A stretch of DNA of 17,677 nt from NCBI GenBank assembly GCA_014380705.1, contig JACMJI010000011.1, forward strand, positions 1 to 17,677, in the 5' to 3' direction. Shown one piece after another: positions 1 through 8,238 of this stretch. The stretch's first letter is position 1; each line of letters begins with the position of its first letter. This DNA comes from Gorillibacterium sp. GTDB taxonomy: Bacteria > Bacillota > Bacilli > Paenibacillales > NBRC-103111. The notes under the pieces are model-generated. The model was not told where the DNA came from. It saw only the letters and a list, made by a program, of their open reading frames with translations, and did no database searches. A program made the translations under genes and the position numbers.

Positions 1-37
1 ACAATGAGCGAGGATATGCGAGCGAGTTAGTGACTAA

Positions 38-293
38 AGGTTGGCGAAGAGGAAGCGGGAGCGGGCTGTAAGTTAGGTTTGCATTATAAAACTAGGTGAA
101 TCAAGGCGAAGCGATTGGAATTGGGTGGAAGAACGAAGTGATCGCTTTTGTTTTCGGATCGTACCCGTAGGTATTCTTCCAATAAAAACGATCCGAAAAC
201 AACGGGCGACTGGAACCCAATTCCGAATCGAGCAGCCGAGCTATTCACCCACGCATTAATTCAAACCCGGGCGACTAAGCCCGATCCAAACCT
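38..293. repeat. Large nested imperfect inverted repeat (intergenic palindrome)
   Basis: Seven pairs of complementary blocks are nested around a centre near position 171: 38-44 with 287-293 (one extra base), 62-67 with 278-283, 76-81 with 262-267, 95-101 with 243-249, 112-116 with 226-230, 117-126 with 215-224 (10 bp perfect) and 148-162 with 188-202 (15 bp perfect). Arm 1 also folds locally (110-116 with 141-147). No convincing gene lies in 1-347: the open frames there lack ribosome binding sites and family features. The structure could be a decayed miniature inverted-repeat element, a dispersed palindromic unit, or a very long RNA hairpin in the his transcript. It has no obvious terminator U-tract. 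I see no promoter between it and hisD. Confidence 0.75.
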
Positions 294-347
294 ATTCAAT
301 AAATCTAATTTCCCGACGCAACCTGAACAAACGAAGGAGGAAATCCG

Positions 348-1634
348 ATGCGAATCATCAAAGCCGAACAGTTCGCCCTCGAACGCGAAGTAGACAGCGG
401 AACCGAAGAGCAGAGCCGGGTAGTGAAAGAAATCATCAACGGCGTTCGCCAAGGTGGAGACGCCGCTTTACTTCGTTACACCGAACAGTTCGACAAAATT
501 AAAATCGACAACCTCCTGATTACACAGGAGGAACTACATAAAGCTTATGATGAGGTCGACCAAGAATTTCTGCAAGCCCTTAGACAGGCTGCCGTAAACA
601 TTCGTTCCTTTCATGAAAAGCAAAAACGAAATTCCTGGATGGACTTGCAGCCCAGCGGCACATTGCTCGGGCAAGTCATTCGCCCGCTGTCGCGGGTAGG
701 GCTCTATGTACCCGGAGGAAAAGCGGCTTACCCTTCCTCCGTGCTGATGAATGCCATCCCCGCACTCGTTGCCGGGGTAAAGGAGATCGTCATGGTCACA
801 CCTCCGAGCACAGCGGGTGAGGCCGGCGTAAACCCCTACGTACTCGTAGCGGCGGCTGAGTGTGGCATTACCGAGATCTATCGCGTCGGTGGTGCTCAGG
901 CTGTAGCAGCGCTCGCTTACGGCACTGAAACCATTAAGCGCGTCGACAAAATCGTCGGACCGGGCAACATCTATGTTGCGCTCGCCAAACGAGAAGTTTA
1001 TGGTAAAGTCGATATCGATAGCATCGCGGGACCGAGCGAAATCGTCATCCTCGCCGATGATACAGCGGATGCGAGCTACCTTGCAGCGGATTTGCTATCT
1101 CAAGCGGAGCATGACGAGATGGCCTCATCTGTCTTGATTACCCACTCCTTACAGCTAGCCGAAGCGGTAAGCCAAGAAGTCGTGCGACAGCTGGCTGAGC
1201 TTCCAAAGAAGGAGATCGCCGGAGCGTCCATTCGCGACTATGGTGCAATCCTGCTCGTGGACAGCCTGCAGGAAGGTATCGATGCGGTCAATCGACTGGC
1301 TCCCGAGCATCTCGAGGTCGTCACGGCTGAGCCCTACGATGTACTGGGGCTGATCGAAAATGCAGGTGCCATCTTTCTTGGACCGTACAGCTCTGAGCCG
1401 GTGGGGGATTATTTTGCCGGACCCAATCACGTACTGCCAACCAATGGCACCGCACGCTTCTCCTCGGCGCTTAGCGTCGATGATTTTATCAAAAAATCGA
1501 GTGTAATCCATTACAGCAAGCAGGATTTACTAGCTAACGGAGCAGCAATTGTCACATTAGCACGCCGAGAAGGGCTGGATGCCCACGCGAACGCGATCGC
1601 CATTCGCTTACAAAAGGAGGCAGAAAAATCATGA
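348..1634 (+). CDS. hisD: Histidinol dehydrogenase HisD
   Basis: HisD performs the last two steps of histidine synthesis, oxidising L-histidinol to histidine with two NAD+; it is a cytosolic zinc enzyme. The 428-residue length is normal for the family. The sequence shows the NAD-binding stretch starting [10 protein letters not shown] (121-130), the VGPGN segment (203-207), the QAEHDE motif with the likely zinc ligands Gln252 and His255, the catalytic pair Glu320-His321 in PEHLE, Asp354 in GDYFAGPNH, and His413 near the C terminus. All key residues known from the family are present. The ATG start follows a strong GGAGG site at 335-339. The gene overlaps hisB by 4 nt (ATGA), so translation is probably coupled. 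hisG and hisZ, which usually precede hisD in Firmicutes, are not in the window; instead the large palindrome lies upstream. Confidence 0.98.
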   Translation: MRIIKAEQFALEREVDSGTEEQSRVVKEIINGVRQGGDAALLRYTEQFDKIKIDNLLITQEELHKAYDEVDQEFLQALRQAAVNIRSFHEKQKRNSWMDLQPSGTLLGQVIRPLSRVGLYVPGGKAAYPSSVLMNAIPALVAGVKEIVMVTPPSTAGEAGVNPYVLVAAAECGITEIYRVGGAQAVAALAYGTETIKRVDKIVGPGNIYVALAKREVYGKVDIDSIAGPSEIVILADDTADASYLAADLLSQAEHDEMASSVLITHSLQLAEAVSQEVVRQLAELPKKEIAGASIRDYGAILLVDSLQEGIDAVNRLAPEHLEVVTAEPYDVLGLIENAGAIFLGPYSSEPVGDYFAGPNHVLPTNGTARFSSALSVDDFIKKSSVIHYSKQDLLANGAAIVTLARREGLDAHANAIAIRLQKEAEKS

Positions 1635-2233
1635 CCGAAACCAATCCACAGCGTTTAGCTTCCGTTGTTCGCAAAACAGGGGAGACCGACATTGCCCTAG
1701 ACCTGACCATTGATGGCTCAGGGATCGTGGAGCTCGAGAGCGATGTGCCTTTTCTCAATCACATGCTGGATTTATTCGCCAAACACGGACAATTTGATCT
1801 GAAATTGGCTGCCGCAGGCGATATTGATGTAGACGATCACCATACCGTAGAGGACATCGGCATCTGTTTGGGTCAAGCGCTCCGCGAAGCACTTGGGAAC
1901 AAGACGGGAATCAAGCGCTATGCGAGTGTATTCGTACCGATGGACGAGGCACTTGCGCAGGTTATCATCGATATCAGCAACCGTCCTCATCTGGAGTATC
2001 GGGCAGAATATCCCTCTTCGCAGATTGGCAGCTTTCAAACGGAGCTCGTGCATGAGTTTCTGTGGAAGTTCGCCTTAGAAGCGAGAATAACGCTTCATAT
2101 CATCGTTCACTACGGTCGCAATACCCATCATATGGTGGAAGCCGTATTCAAGGCATTAGGTCGAGCACTGGATGAAGCAACACGGATCGATCCGCGGGTT
2201 AAAGGAGTCCCATCAACGAAAGGGGTGCTCTAG
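1631..2233 (+). CDS. hisB: Imidazoleglycerol-phosphate dehydratase HisB (monofunctional)
   Basis: HisB dehydrates imidazole glycerol phosphate to imidazole acetol phosphate, the sixth step of histidine synthesis, as a manganese-dependent 24-mer in the cytosol. At 200 residues it is the monofunctional form, without the N-terminal phosphatase domain of the enterobacterial fusion. The two metal-binding motifs of the family are visible: DDHHTVED at 68-75 and THHMVEA at 165-171. [10 protein letters not shown] (44-53) and the DEALAQ segment (105-110) are also typical. The internal segment [17 protein letters not shown] is a little unlike the common family wording but lines up without gaps. The ATG lies inside the end of hisD (4 nt overlap) and has a GGAGG site about 10 nt upstream. 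Confidence 0.98.
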   Translation: MTETNPQRLASVVRKTGETDIALDLTIDGSGIVELESDVPFLNHMLDLFAKHGQFDLKLAAAGDIDVDDHHTVEDIGICLGQALREALGNKTGIKRYASVFVPMDEALAQVIIDISNRPHLEYRAEYPSSQIGSFQTELVHEFLWKFALEARITLHIIVHYGRNTHHMVEAVFKALGRALDEATRIDPRVKGVPSTKGVL

Positions 2234-2234
2234 G

Positions 2235-2846
2235 GTGGTAGTCATCATTGATTACGGCAGAGGAAACCTTCACAGCGTGAGCAAAGCAGTGGAACGGCTC
2301 GGTTATGAGGCGGTGGTCACCTCTGACGAACAGGTTATTATGGCAGCAGATGGCGCCATTCTGCCGGGCGTTGGTGCGTTTCACGACGCGATGACAGAGC
2401 TTGCAGCAACCGGACTGGACGTGGTGGTTAAGCGTTTTGCCGAGAGCGGCAAGCCACTGTTAGGTATCTGTCTAGGAATGCAGCTGCTTTTTACCCGCAG
2501 CGAAGAGCATGGAACGCATGCAGGGCTTGACCTGCTGCCCGGTGATGTGGTTCGTTTTCAAGGCGATTACAAAATCCCGCACATGGGCTGGAACCGTCTG
2601 ATTCTGCAGCAGGAAAGTCCACTTTTTCATAATCTAGAGGCGGGGCATGTCTATTTCGTGCATTCCTATCATGCAATTGTAGGGCGAGCCAAGGATCTGT
2701 TGGCGGAAACGGACTATTACCAGCCGGTGACAGCTATTGTGGGTCATGCGAATGTGTACGGCATGCAATTTCACCCCGAGAAAAGCGGGCCGCTTGGCAT
2801 GCAGCTGTTAGGCAATTTTCTTGCGTTATGTGATGAACACAAATAA
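2235..2846 (+). CDS. hisH: Imidazole glycerol phosphate synthase, glutamine amidotransferase subunit HisH
   Basis: HisH releases ammonia from glutamine and channels it through HisF to make imidazole glycerol phosphate and AICAR. It is a class I glutamine amidotransferase. The catalytic triad is visible: Cys79 in GICLGMQ, His180 and Glu182 in FHPEKS. The oxyanion-strand region PGVGAF (44-49) and the VHSYH segment (142-146) are also present. I chose the GTG at 2235, which gives [11 protein letters not shown] and 203 residues, the usual family length. A longer frame exists upstream but would run through the end of hisB and add a non-homologous N terminus. A purine-rich AAAGGGG sits about 10 nt before the GTG. 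Only 1 nt separates the hisB stop from this start, so coupling is likely. Confidence 0.96.
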   Translation: MVVIIDYGRGNLHSVSKAVERLGYEAVVTSDEQVIMAADGAILPGVGAFHDAMTELAATGLDVVVKRFAESGKPLLGICLGMQLLFTRSEEHGTHAGLDLLPGDVVRFQGDYKIPHMGWNRLILQQESPLFHNLEAGHVYFVHSYHAIVGRAKDLLAETDYYQPVTAIVGHANVYGMQFHPEKSGPLGMQLLGNFLALCDEHK

Positions 2847-2874
2847 AGCACCGCTATGGATGGAGGAGAACCGC

Positions 2875-3615
2875 TTGGCATTTACCTTATACCCTGCTAT
2901 TGATATTCGCGGCGGCAAGTGTGTCCGTCTTGTACAAGGGGACTATAACCAGGAGACAATCTACCACGATAGTCCAGTAGAAGCCGCACAGGCTTGGGCT
3001 TCCCAGGGAGCAGAATGGATTCATCTGGTTGATCTAGATGGCGCCAAAGCCGGTCATCCGGTTAATCATGAAGTGATCGGTGCGATTGCCAAAACTGTTA
3101 AAGTGCCCGTTCAGATCGGCGGCGGCCTGCGTACGCTTGAGGATATTGAACTGCTGCTATTCCTCGGGGTCTCCCGTGTCATTCTTGGCACGGCAGCGAT
3201 CGAGGATCGGCCTTTCGTTAAGCGGGTGCTGAACGATTATGGCGACCGCGTGGCGATTGGTCTGGATGCCCGCGACGGGCTTGTAGCTACGCGCGGTTGG
3301 CTTACGACGTCCGAGGTACGAGCCGAGGACTTGGCTGCTGAGCTGGCGGCGGAGGGGGCCCAGACGTTCATCTTTACGGACATCTCCCGAGACGGGATGA
3401 TGGGCGGGCCGAACGTCGAAGCGATTGTCCGGCTTGCCCAGGCCTCAGGCCGCCCGGTCATCGCCTCAGGCGGCGTCAGCCGCTACGAGGACTTGGAGCG
3501 CCTAGCTGGGCATGAGGCGGACGGCATTGCCGGAGCCATCGTCGGCAAAGCCTTGTACACTGGCAGCATTGAACTAAAAGAAGCTTTTCGCAGACTCTGC
3601 GCGACGAACATATAG
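2875..3615 (+). CDS. hisA: Phosphoribosylformimino-AICAR ribotide isomerase HisA
   Basis: HisA is a TIM-barrel enzyme that opens ProFAR to PRFAR by an Amadori rearrangement in histidine synthesis. The catalytic aspartates of the family are Asp10 in YPAID and Asp131 in LDARDG. Phosphate-binding glycines are seen in QIGGGLR (80-86) and IASGGV (196-201). I chose the TTG at 2875 because GGAGG at 2862-2866 sits 8 nt upstream and the protein then starts [10 protein letters not shown] at 246 residues. An ATG at 2860 is a possible alternative that would add five residues but would lie on top of that binding site. The 3' part of the gene is unusually GC-rich: 3481-3540 is about 67% GC against about 50% for the start of hisF. 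Confidence 0.96.
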   Translation: MAFTLYPAIDIRGGKCVRLVQGDYNQETIYHDSPVEAAQAWASQGAEWIHLVDLDGAKAGHPVNHEVIGAIAKTVKVPVQIGGGLRTLEDIELLLFLGVSRVILGTAAIEDRPFVKRVLNDYGDRVAIGLDARDGLVATRGWLTTSEVRAEDLAAELAAEGAQTFIFTDISRDGMMGGPNVEAIVRLAQASGRPVIASGGVSRYEDLERLAGHEADGIAGAIVGKALYTGSIELKEAFRRLCATNI

Positions 3616-3651
3616 CAATGAGTAGCTGCACCGAGTAAAGGAGGACAGCCG

Positions 3652-4410
3652 ATGCTTGCCAAACGCATTATTCCCTGCCTGGACGTGAAAGACGGGCGCG
3701 TGGTCAAAGGAGTTAATTTCGTCAACCTGCGTGACGCTGGCGATCCGGTTGAACTTGCCGCACTCTACGACAAAGAGGGTGCTGACGAGCTTGTCTTTCT
3801 CGATATCTCTGCTTCAGTCGAGGGCAGAGCCACCATGGTCGAGGTTGTTCGGAGAACAGCGGGGGAAATCACAATCCCTTTTACAGTGGGTGGAGGAATT
3901 TCAACGGTTGAGGACATGAAACGTTTGCTTCGGGCGGGGGCAGACAAGATCGGCATCAATACAGCAGCCGTCAATAACCCAGAGCTCATTGCCGAGGGCT
4001 CACTGCGGTTCGGGAACCAGTGTATTGTCGTTGCAATGGATGCTAAATTTAATTCCGCTTGGAATGAGTGGGAAATTTATACCCATGGCGGACGCAAGCC
4101 TACAGGAATCAAAGCCTTGGAGTGGGCATCGCGGGTAGAGGAGCTCGGAGCAGGGGAGATTTTGTTGACGAGCATGGATGCGGATGGCACCAAGGACGGC
4201 TTCGATCTGCCGCTCACACGGGCAATTTCGGAACGTGTTGGTATACCCGTCATTGCTTCTGGAGGTGCTGGTAAAGCGGATCATTTCTATGAAGCCTTCA
4301 CAACAGGTAAAGCCGATGCGGGGCTTGCTGCTACAATTTTTCATTATAAAGAGCTGACCATTCACGAGGTAAAGGACGAATTAAGACGTAGAGGAGTTGA
4401 AGTCCGTTGA
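3652..4410 (+). CDS. hisF: Imidazole glycerol phosphate synthase, cyclase subunit HisF
   Basis: HisF is the TIM-barrel cyclase partner of HisH. It uses ammonia channelled from HisH to convert PRFAR into imidazole glycerol phosphate and AICAR, the latter linking to purine synthesis. The two catalytic aspartates sit at the canonical positions, Asp11 in CLDVKDG and Asp130 in VAMDAK. The phosphate-binding loops TVGGGI (78-83) and IASGGAGK are present. The length, 252 residues, is typical. The ATG has an AAAGGAGG site 8 nt upstream. The stop overlaps the next start by 4 nt. The 36 nt gap after hisA is the longest within this operon and shows no hairpin terminator. Confidence 0.98.
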   Translation: MLAKRIIPCLDVKDGRVVKGVNFVNLRDAGDPVELAALYDKEGADELVFLDISASVEGRATMVEVVRRTAGEITIPFTVGGGISTVEDMKRLLRAGADKIGINTAAVNNPELIAEGSLRFGNQCIVVAMDAKFNSAWNEWEIYTHGGRKPTGIKALEWASRVEELGAGEILLTSMDADGTKDGFDLPLTRAISERVGIPVIASGGAGKADHFYEAFTTGKADAGLAATIFHYKELTIHEVKDELRRRGVEVR

Positions 4411-5078
4411 TAGAACAAATCAAGTGGAACGAGGCGGGACTGGTCCCTACTATTGTTCAGGATACTGCGAGCAAGGAAGTATTAATGCTGGCTTATATGA
4501 ATGAGGAGTCCCTTCGTTTGACAGTGGAAACAGGAGAAAGCTGGTTTTGGAGCCGTTCCCGCCAAATGCTTTGGCATAAGGGGGCTACTTCGGGGAATGT
4601 GCAGCAGGTACGGTCGATTCACTATGATTGCGATGCCGATACCCTTCTGTTAAAAGTAATACCTGCGGGGCCTGCTTGCCACAAGGGTACCTATACTTGT
4701 TTTGAGAACCGTTTGCCTATGAATAAGCAGAATGAATCAGCAGTCGACATAGAGGATACACTTTCATTGAAGTCACCCATTTCCGAGAACGATCGTTTTC
4801 GCATGTTATCCGTGCTCGAGGCTGTCATTGCCAAGCGTGATGCTGAACGCCCGGAGGGAGCCTATACCACCTATCTGTTTGAAAAAGGAATCGACAAAAT
4901 CCTCAAAAAAGTCGGTGAGGAAGCTGCCGAGGTGATTATTGCTGCGAAAAATGGCAGTGCCGATGAATTGCGTTATGAAGCGAGTGATTTGATTTTTCAT
5001 CTGTTAGTTCTGCTGCGTGAAGCTAAGGTTCCACTTGATGACCTGATGGATGAACTTAACCGTAGACATAATAAATAG
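4407..5078 (+). CDS. hisI: Bifunctional phosphoribosyl-AMP cyclohydrolase / phosphoribosyl-ATP pyrophosphatase HisI(E)
   Basis: This fused enzyme catalyses steps two and three of histidine synthesis: the C-terminal HisE domain cleaves PR-ATP to PR-AMP, and the N-terminal HisI domain opens the ring of PR-AMP. In the HisI part (about 1-105) the DCDAD metal motif is at 74-78 and zinc cysteines are likely Cys75, Cys91 and Cys98. In the HisE part (about 130-223) the MazG-like helix motif EEAAEV is at 171-176 with an acidic DL at 194-195. A hydrophilic linker joins the domains. The start is TTG at 4407, overlapping the hisF stop by 4 nt, with GAGGAG about 10 nt upstream. This is the last gene of the operon; a terminator follows 12 nt after the stop. 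Confidence 0.96.
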   Translation: MIEQIKWNEAGLVPTIVQDTASKEVLMLAYMNEESLRLTVETGESWFWSRSRQMLWHKGATSGNVQQVRSIHYDCDADTLLLKVIPAGPACHKGTYTCFENRLPMNKQNESAVDIEDTLSLKSPISENDRFRMLSVLEAVIAKRDAERPEGAYTTYLFEKGIDKILKKVGEEAAEVIIAAKNGSADELRYEASDLIFHLLVLLREAKVPLDDLMDELNRRHNK

Positions 5079-5090
5079 AGTAGCAAATGA

Positions 5091-5121
5091 GGTCCGTGTG
5101 AAATCGCATGGGTCCTTTTTT
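5091..5121 (+). terminator. Rho-independent terminator of the his operon
   Basis: A 10 bp RNA stem (5091-5100 with 5105-5114, four G-U pairs) closes a 4 nt AAAU loop and is followed by a T-run at 5116-5121. It lies 12 nt after the hisI stop. The many wobble pairs mean it would look weak to a DNA-only palindrome search. Confidence 0.75.
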
Positions 5122-5187
5122 GTCTTATAAGTTTGCACTTATTATCCGGTATCCAATAAGAATCATGAGAACTGTGCGTTTTACCTT

Positions 5188-5215
5188 TTGAAAAAACCAG
5201 TGAAACAGGTATAAT
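5188..5215 (+). promoter_or_regulatory. Sigma-A-type promoter for the prs-TPR-trxB unit
   Basis: TTGAAA at 5188-5193 (one mismatch to consensus) is followed after 16 nt by a perfect TATAAT at 5210-5215. It sits between the his terminator and prs, so transcription would start near 5222 and leave a leader of about 220 nt. Confidence 0.8.
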
Positions 5216-5221
5216 AGTACC

Positions 5222-5443
5222 GTAGCTTGTGACGATTTGCGAAAAAAATGAGGATATCTACCTAATTAACTGTTTTTTTTACTTAAACAGGATGGACAAA
5301 CAGGGGCGGCTTACGCTATTCTTGTCCGACAAGATTCTACACGGTTCAGTGAGGAAGCTAAATTCAAATGGGATAACAGCGACTTCGGATAAGCTGACGT
5401 GTCATCAATAGTGCAGATTTACCCATTTATTAGGAGGTCTAAA
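5222..5443 (+). other. Long 5' leader of prs, possibly structured
   Basis: This stretch between the predicted start of transcription and the prs ATG holds no recognisable gene. Complementary blocks suggest folding: 5294-5299 with 5322-5327 (GGACAA/TTGTCC), and 5366-5372 with 5422-5428 (AAATGGG/CCCATTT). The second pair would close a domain ending 2-3 nt before the prs ribosome binding site (5431-5438). It does not match a T-box, PRPP or purine riboswitch that I know. A 60-codon GTG-started frame (5229-5411) has no ribosome binding site and is not called. Confidence 0.4.
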
Positions 5444-6391
5444 ATGAACGGCAATCTGAAGATTTTTTCGGGATCATCAAATCCGAGACTTGCAGTAGAA
5501 ATTGGTAAGGTTTTGGATCGACCTCTAGGCAAGGTCAAGCTATCCCGATTTAAGAGCGGCGAATTGTACTGTCATTACGAGGAGCCTGTGCGGAACTGTG
5601 ACGTTTTCATTGTTCAAACCTTCTCGCATCCGATCAATGAGCATCTGGTTGAGCTTATGGTTATGATTGACGCCGCTAAACGGGCATCTGCCCGTACCAT
5701 CAACCTGGTCGTCCCTTATTACGGCTATTCCAGGCAAGAGCGGAAAGCGGCTCCTCGTGAACCGATCTCAGCCAAAATGGTCGCCGACATTCTCACAACC
5801 GTCGGGGCTGACCGGGTGATAACGGTGGATCTTCATGCTGCCGCCATTCAAGGCTTTTTCAATATCCCTGTCGATCATTTGACAGCACTCGATTTAATTA
5901 GCGACTATATCCGCAGAAAAAACATCGAGAATCCGATTGTGGTTTCTCCAGATGCAGGCCGGGCAACAACCGCAGAGCGATTGGCTAACATTCTCAATGC
6001 TCCATTCGCTATCATGATCAAGAAACGTCCAACTCATAACGAATCTGTGATCACGCATGTTATTGGTGAAGTGGAAGGACGTACACCGATTATTATTGAA
6101 GACTTGATTGACACAGGAACAACGATCGTCAATGTTGTCGAAGGCTTGAGAGACCGCGGCGCTCATGACTCGTTTGTCTGTGCGACCCATGCTGTTTTCT
6201 CCGGACCCGCGCTTCAAAGACTAGATCACCCCAATATTCGTGAAGTTGTCATTACCGATACGATTGCCATTCCTGAGGAGCATACAGACCGTTTCCACGT
6301 GATCTCGGTTGCTCCACTGCTTGCTAATGCGATCCACATCGTTATCGAGGGCGGGTCAATTAGCTCATTATTCAAATACGGCGGAGTATAG
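5444..6391 (+). CDS. prs: Ribose-phosphate pyrophosphokinase (PRPP synthetase), divergent form
   Basis: Prs transfers pyrophosphate from ATP to ribose 5-phosphate, giving PRPP for histidine, tryptophan, NAD and nucleotide synthesis. The start at 5444 gives 315 residues, close to the usual 315-320, with TAGGAGGT 6 nt upstream; the frame is open further upstream but that part is not homologous. Seen motifs: FSGSSNP (8-14), RQERK (97-101), VDLHA with the conserved His131, KKRP (193-196) and the PRPP loop IIEDLIDTGTT (217-227). It departs from standard Prs in several conserved places: SPDAGR (168-173) where SPDHGG is usual, KAAPRE where KARSRE is usual in the flexible loop, and DTGTT where DTAGT is usual. 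It is probably active but regulated differently, or a second copy beside a standard prs elsewhere. It stands directly after the his operon, which consumes PRPP. Confidence 0.93.
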   Translation: MNGNLKIFSGSSNPRLAVEIGKVLDRPLGKVKLSRFKSGELYCHYEEPVRNCDVFIVQTFSHPINEHLVELMVMIDAAKRASARTINLVVPYYGYSRQERKAAPREPISAKMVADILTTVGADRVITVDLHAAAIQGFFNIPVDHLTALDLISDYIRRKNIENPIVVSPDAGRATTAERLANILNAPFAIMIKKRPTHNESVITHVIGEVEGRTPIIIEDLIDTGTTIVNVVEGLRDRGAHDSFVCATHAVFSGPALQRLDHPNIREVVITDTIAIPEEHTDRFHVISVAPLLANAIHIVIEGGSISSLFKYGGV

Positions 6392-6462
6392 ATGCGATCT
6401 ATAGTTACTAATGATTATATATAATATTTACTTACCGTGTTCAAAGAAGGAGGTGCTTGCCC

Positions 6463-8217
6463 ATGAAAAAGAAACAGGCGGTCGTTAGCACAAAAAAGCA
6501 GAAGGTCATTCCATTTAAAATCGACGCAACGTTTTTTTTCGAGCGAGCTGTTCGTTCTTTAGACCGGTGCCACTATGATAAAGCGTTAAAATATTTCAAA
6601 CGTGCGGCCGAATACGAACCAGATAATCCTGTTAATCATTGCAATCTGGCGGGAGTATATGCGGAGCTTGGCAATTTTGAGGAATCAAATGACATCCTTT
6701 GGAAAATACTAGAACGCCTCGATCCCGGAATGACGGAGTGCTACTATTATTTGGCCAATAACTATGCAAATATGGACGATTTTGAATCCGCAGAGCAGGC
6801 GATTCTCCGTTATATGGAGACAGATTCTGAGGGAATATACCTGGATGAAGCGGAAGAGATTATTGACCTATTAGCTTATGAACTGGACCGCTCAATACCG
6901 GTACGCTTTGTCAAATGCCGAGAGGGAATGTATGAGCATGACGACGCTCGCCGTCTGCTCGAGGAAGGACGTTTTGTTGAAGCCGCACGAGTGCTGGAGA
7001 AAATCGTTAAGAAGCATCCTGAATTTTTAGCTGCTCGCAACAACCTTGCTCTGGGCTATTACTACCTAGGTCAATTTGAGAGAGCTCTGGCTACCGTCTA
7101 CGACGTACTTGGTATTGATGAAGGCAATTTGCATGCTTTGTGTAACCTTGCTATTTTCTATCAGCACCTGGGAGAAACCGAGAAGCTGAGCTCACTTATG
7201 GCACAATTGAGTAAAACCTATCCTTTTCACCCGGAATATCTATTCAAACTTGCCACGACGATGGGGATTCTAAGTGACCATGAAACCGCATATCGGTTAT
7301 TTAGCCGCTTGTTAAAAACAAGTGGAGATGAGCAGGACGCAAGCTTCTTCCACTACTTGGCTGTTGCAGCCTTTAACACGGGACGCTACCGTGAGGCTGA
7401 GAAGCGGTGGAGGCAGACGGAGAAGGCTGACCCGCGGCCGGAAATTGCCCGGTTCTTTCTCGACCAGCTTGAGGAAGTGCAGAGTAAAGGATTGTTGTTA
7501 CACTACCACTACCATCTCCCGTTTGAGGAGCAATTTGCTTTTCTTCAAACCAAAGGGGACGTCCTGCCGGAGAGTCTCAAGAAGGACCCCCTTGTACGCT
7601 CCTCCTTCTTCTGGGGGCTTCGACATGGGGATGCGCATACAAAGCTTCAGGTGATTCAAGCTTTCGGTGCCCTTGCAGACTCAGAGTCGGAATCAGCACT
7701 GCGGGACTTCATTATGAATGCTGAAGAGAATGAGTATCTGAAGCGTATGGCAATTTTTGCTCTCCGCAACATGGGAGCCATTGGTCCGCTTAAAGCGAAT
7801 ATGGGGGATGGTGCTGAAACCTTGGGTTCTATTCCATTCTCCCCCGCTTTGCCTATATGGGAAGAAGATTGGCAAGCTGTTCTCGTGTTGGCTCTTAGTC
7901 AGATGAACAAGCGGTATGATATGGTTCAGCAATATGATCTGGAAACCTTATGGGTCGATTTTCTCACGCGGGTTCATCCATCCAAGCCAAGGATTGTTAA
8001 GATTGAAGGCTGGGCAGCCGCATTGGAATACCTGACAGCCAAAATGCACCGCAAAACGGTCTCCTACGAGGAAGTAGCGGTGCGTTACGGGATAACGGCA
8101 GGTACGGTTAGCCGCACAGCGAAGAAAATTGATGAGATCTGCGGCTTGAAGGAGAAGATGGAAACCATCTTTGGTAAGCGAGGGAATCAATCATCTCAGC
8201 CATTTGGTCATTCTTGA
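6463..8217 (+). CDS. TPR-repeat protein with HEAT-like segment and C-terminal HTH, function unknown
   Basis: This 584-residue protein has no signal peptide or membrane segment and is probably a cytosolic scaffold or regulator. TPR-type helical pairs are visible at about 22-124 (for example DKALKYFKRAAEYEPDNP) and again at about 160-325 (ARNNLALGYYYLGQFERALA). Residues about 377-445 look like HEAT-type repeats. The C-terminal 510-560 region, with GWAAALEYL and then YEEVAVRYGITAGTVSR, resembles a TFIIB/cyclin-like or DUF6398-like helix-turn-helix; that family name is from memory. The ATG at 6463 has GGAGG at 6449-6453; a TTG two codons earlier is less likely. It lies between prs and trxB, with no terminator on either side, so it is co-transcribed with them. 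TPR proteins of the YvcD type occupy a related place near trxB in Bacillus, but I cannot confirm orthology. I do not assign a function. Confidence 0.85.
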   Translation: MKKKQAVVSTKKQKVIPFKIDATFFFERAVRSLDRCHYDKALKYFKRAAEYEPDNPVNHCNLAGVYAELGNFEESNDILWKILERLDPGMTECYYYLANNYANMDDFESAEQAILRYMETDSEGIYLDEAEEIIDLLAYELDRSIPVRFVKCREGMYEHDDARRLLEEGRFVEAARVLEKIVKKHPEFLAARNNLALGYYYLGQFERALATVYDVLGIDEGNLHALCNLAIFYQHLGETEKLSSLMAQLSKTYPFHPEYLFKLATTMGILSDHETAYRLFSRLLKTSGDEQDASFFHYLAVAAFNTGRYREAEKRWRQTEKADPRPEIARFFLDQLEEVQSKGLLLHYHYHLPFEEQFAFLQTKGDVLPESLKKDPLVRSSFFWGLRHGDAHTKLQVIQAFGALADSESESALRDFIMNAEENEYLKRMAIFALRNMGAIGPLKANMGDGAETLGSIPFSPALPIWEEDWQAVLVLALSQMNKRYDMVQQYDLETLWVDFLTRVHPSKPRIVKIEGWAAALEYLTAKMHRKTVSYEEVAVRYGITAGTVSRTAKKIDEICGLKEKMETIFGKRGNQSSQPFGHS

Positions 8218-8238
8218 AAAACGGGGAGGAAGCTGGCA

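Noticed and set aside
148..393. 81-codon open frame in the palindrome region, running into hisD
   Set aside because: It has no ribosome binding site, resembles no family, lies mostly in the inverted repeat and overlaps the well-supported hisD start in another frame.
5097..5112. CcpA (cre) site-like sequence near the his terminator
   Set aside because: It matches only the left and centre of the consensus and lies within the terminator hairpin after the last his gene, where control is unlikely.
5229..5411. 60-codon GTG-started frame upstream of prs
   Set aside because: No ribosome binding site before the GTG, no recognisable features, and it lies wholly within the predicted prs leader.
6420..6425. 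TATAAT between prs and the TPR gene as a possible promoter
   Set aside because: The surrounding DNA is very AT-rich and no acceptable -35 lies 16-18 nt upstream.
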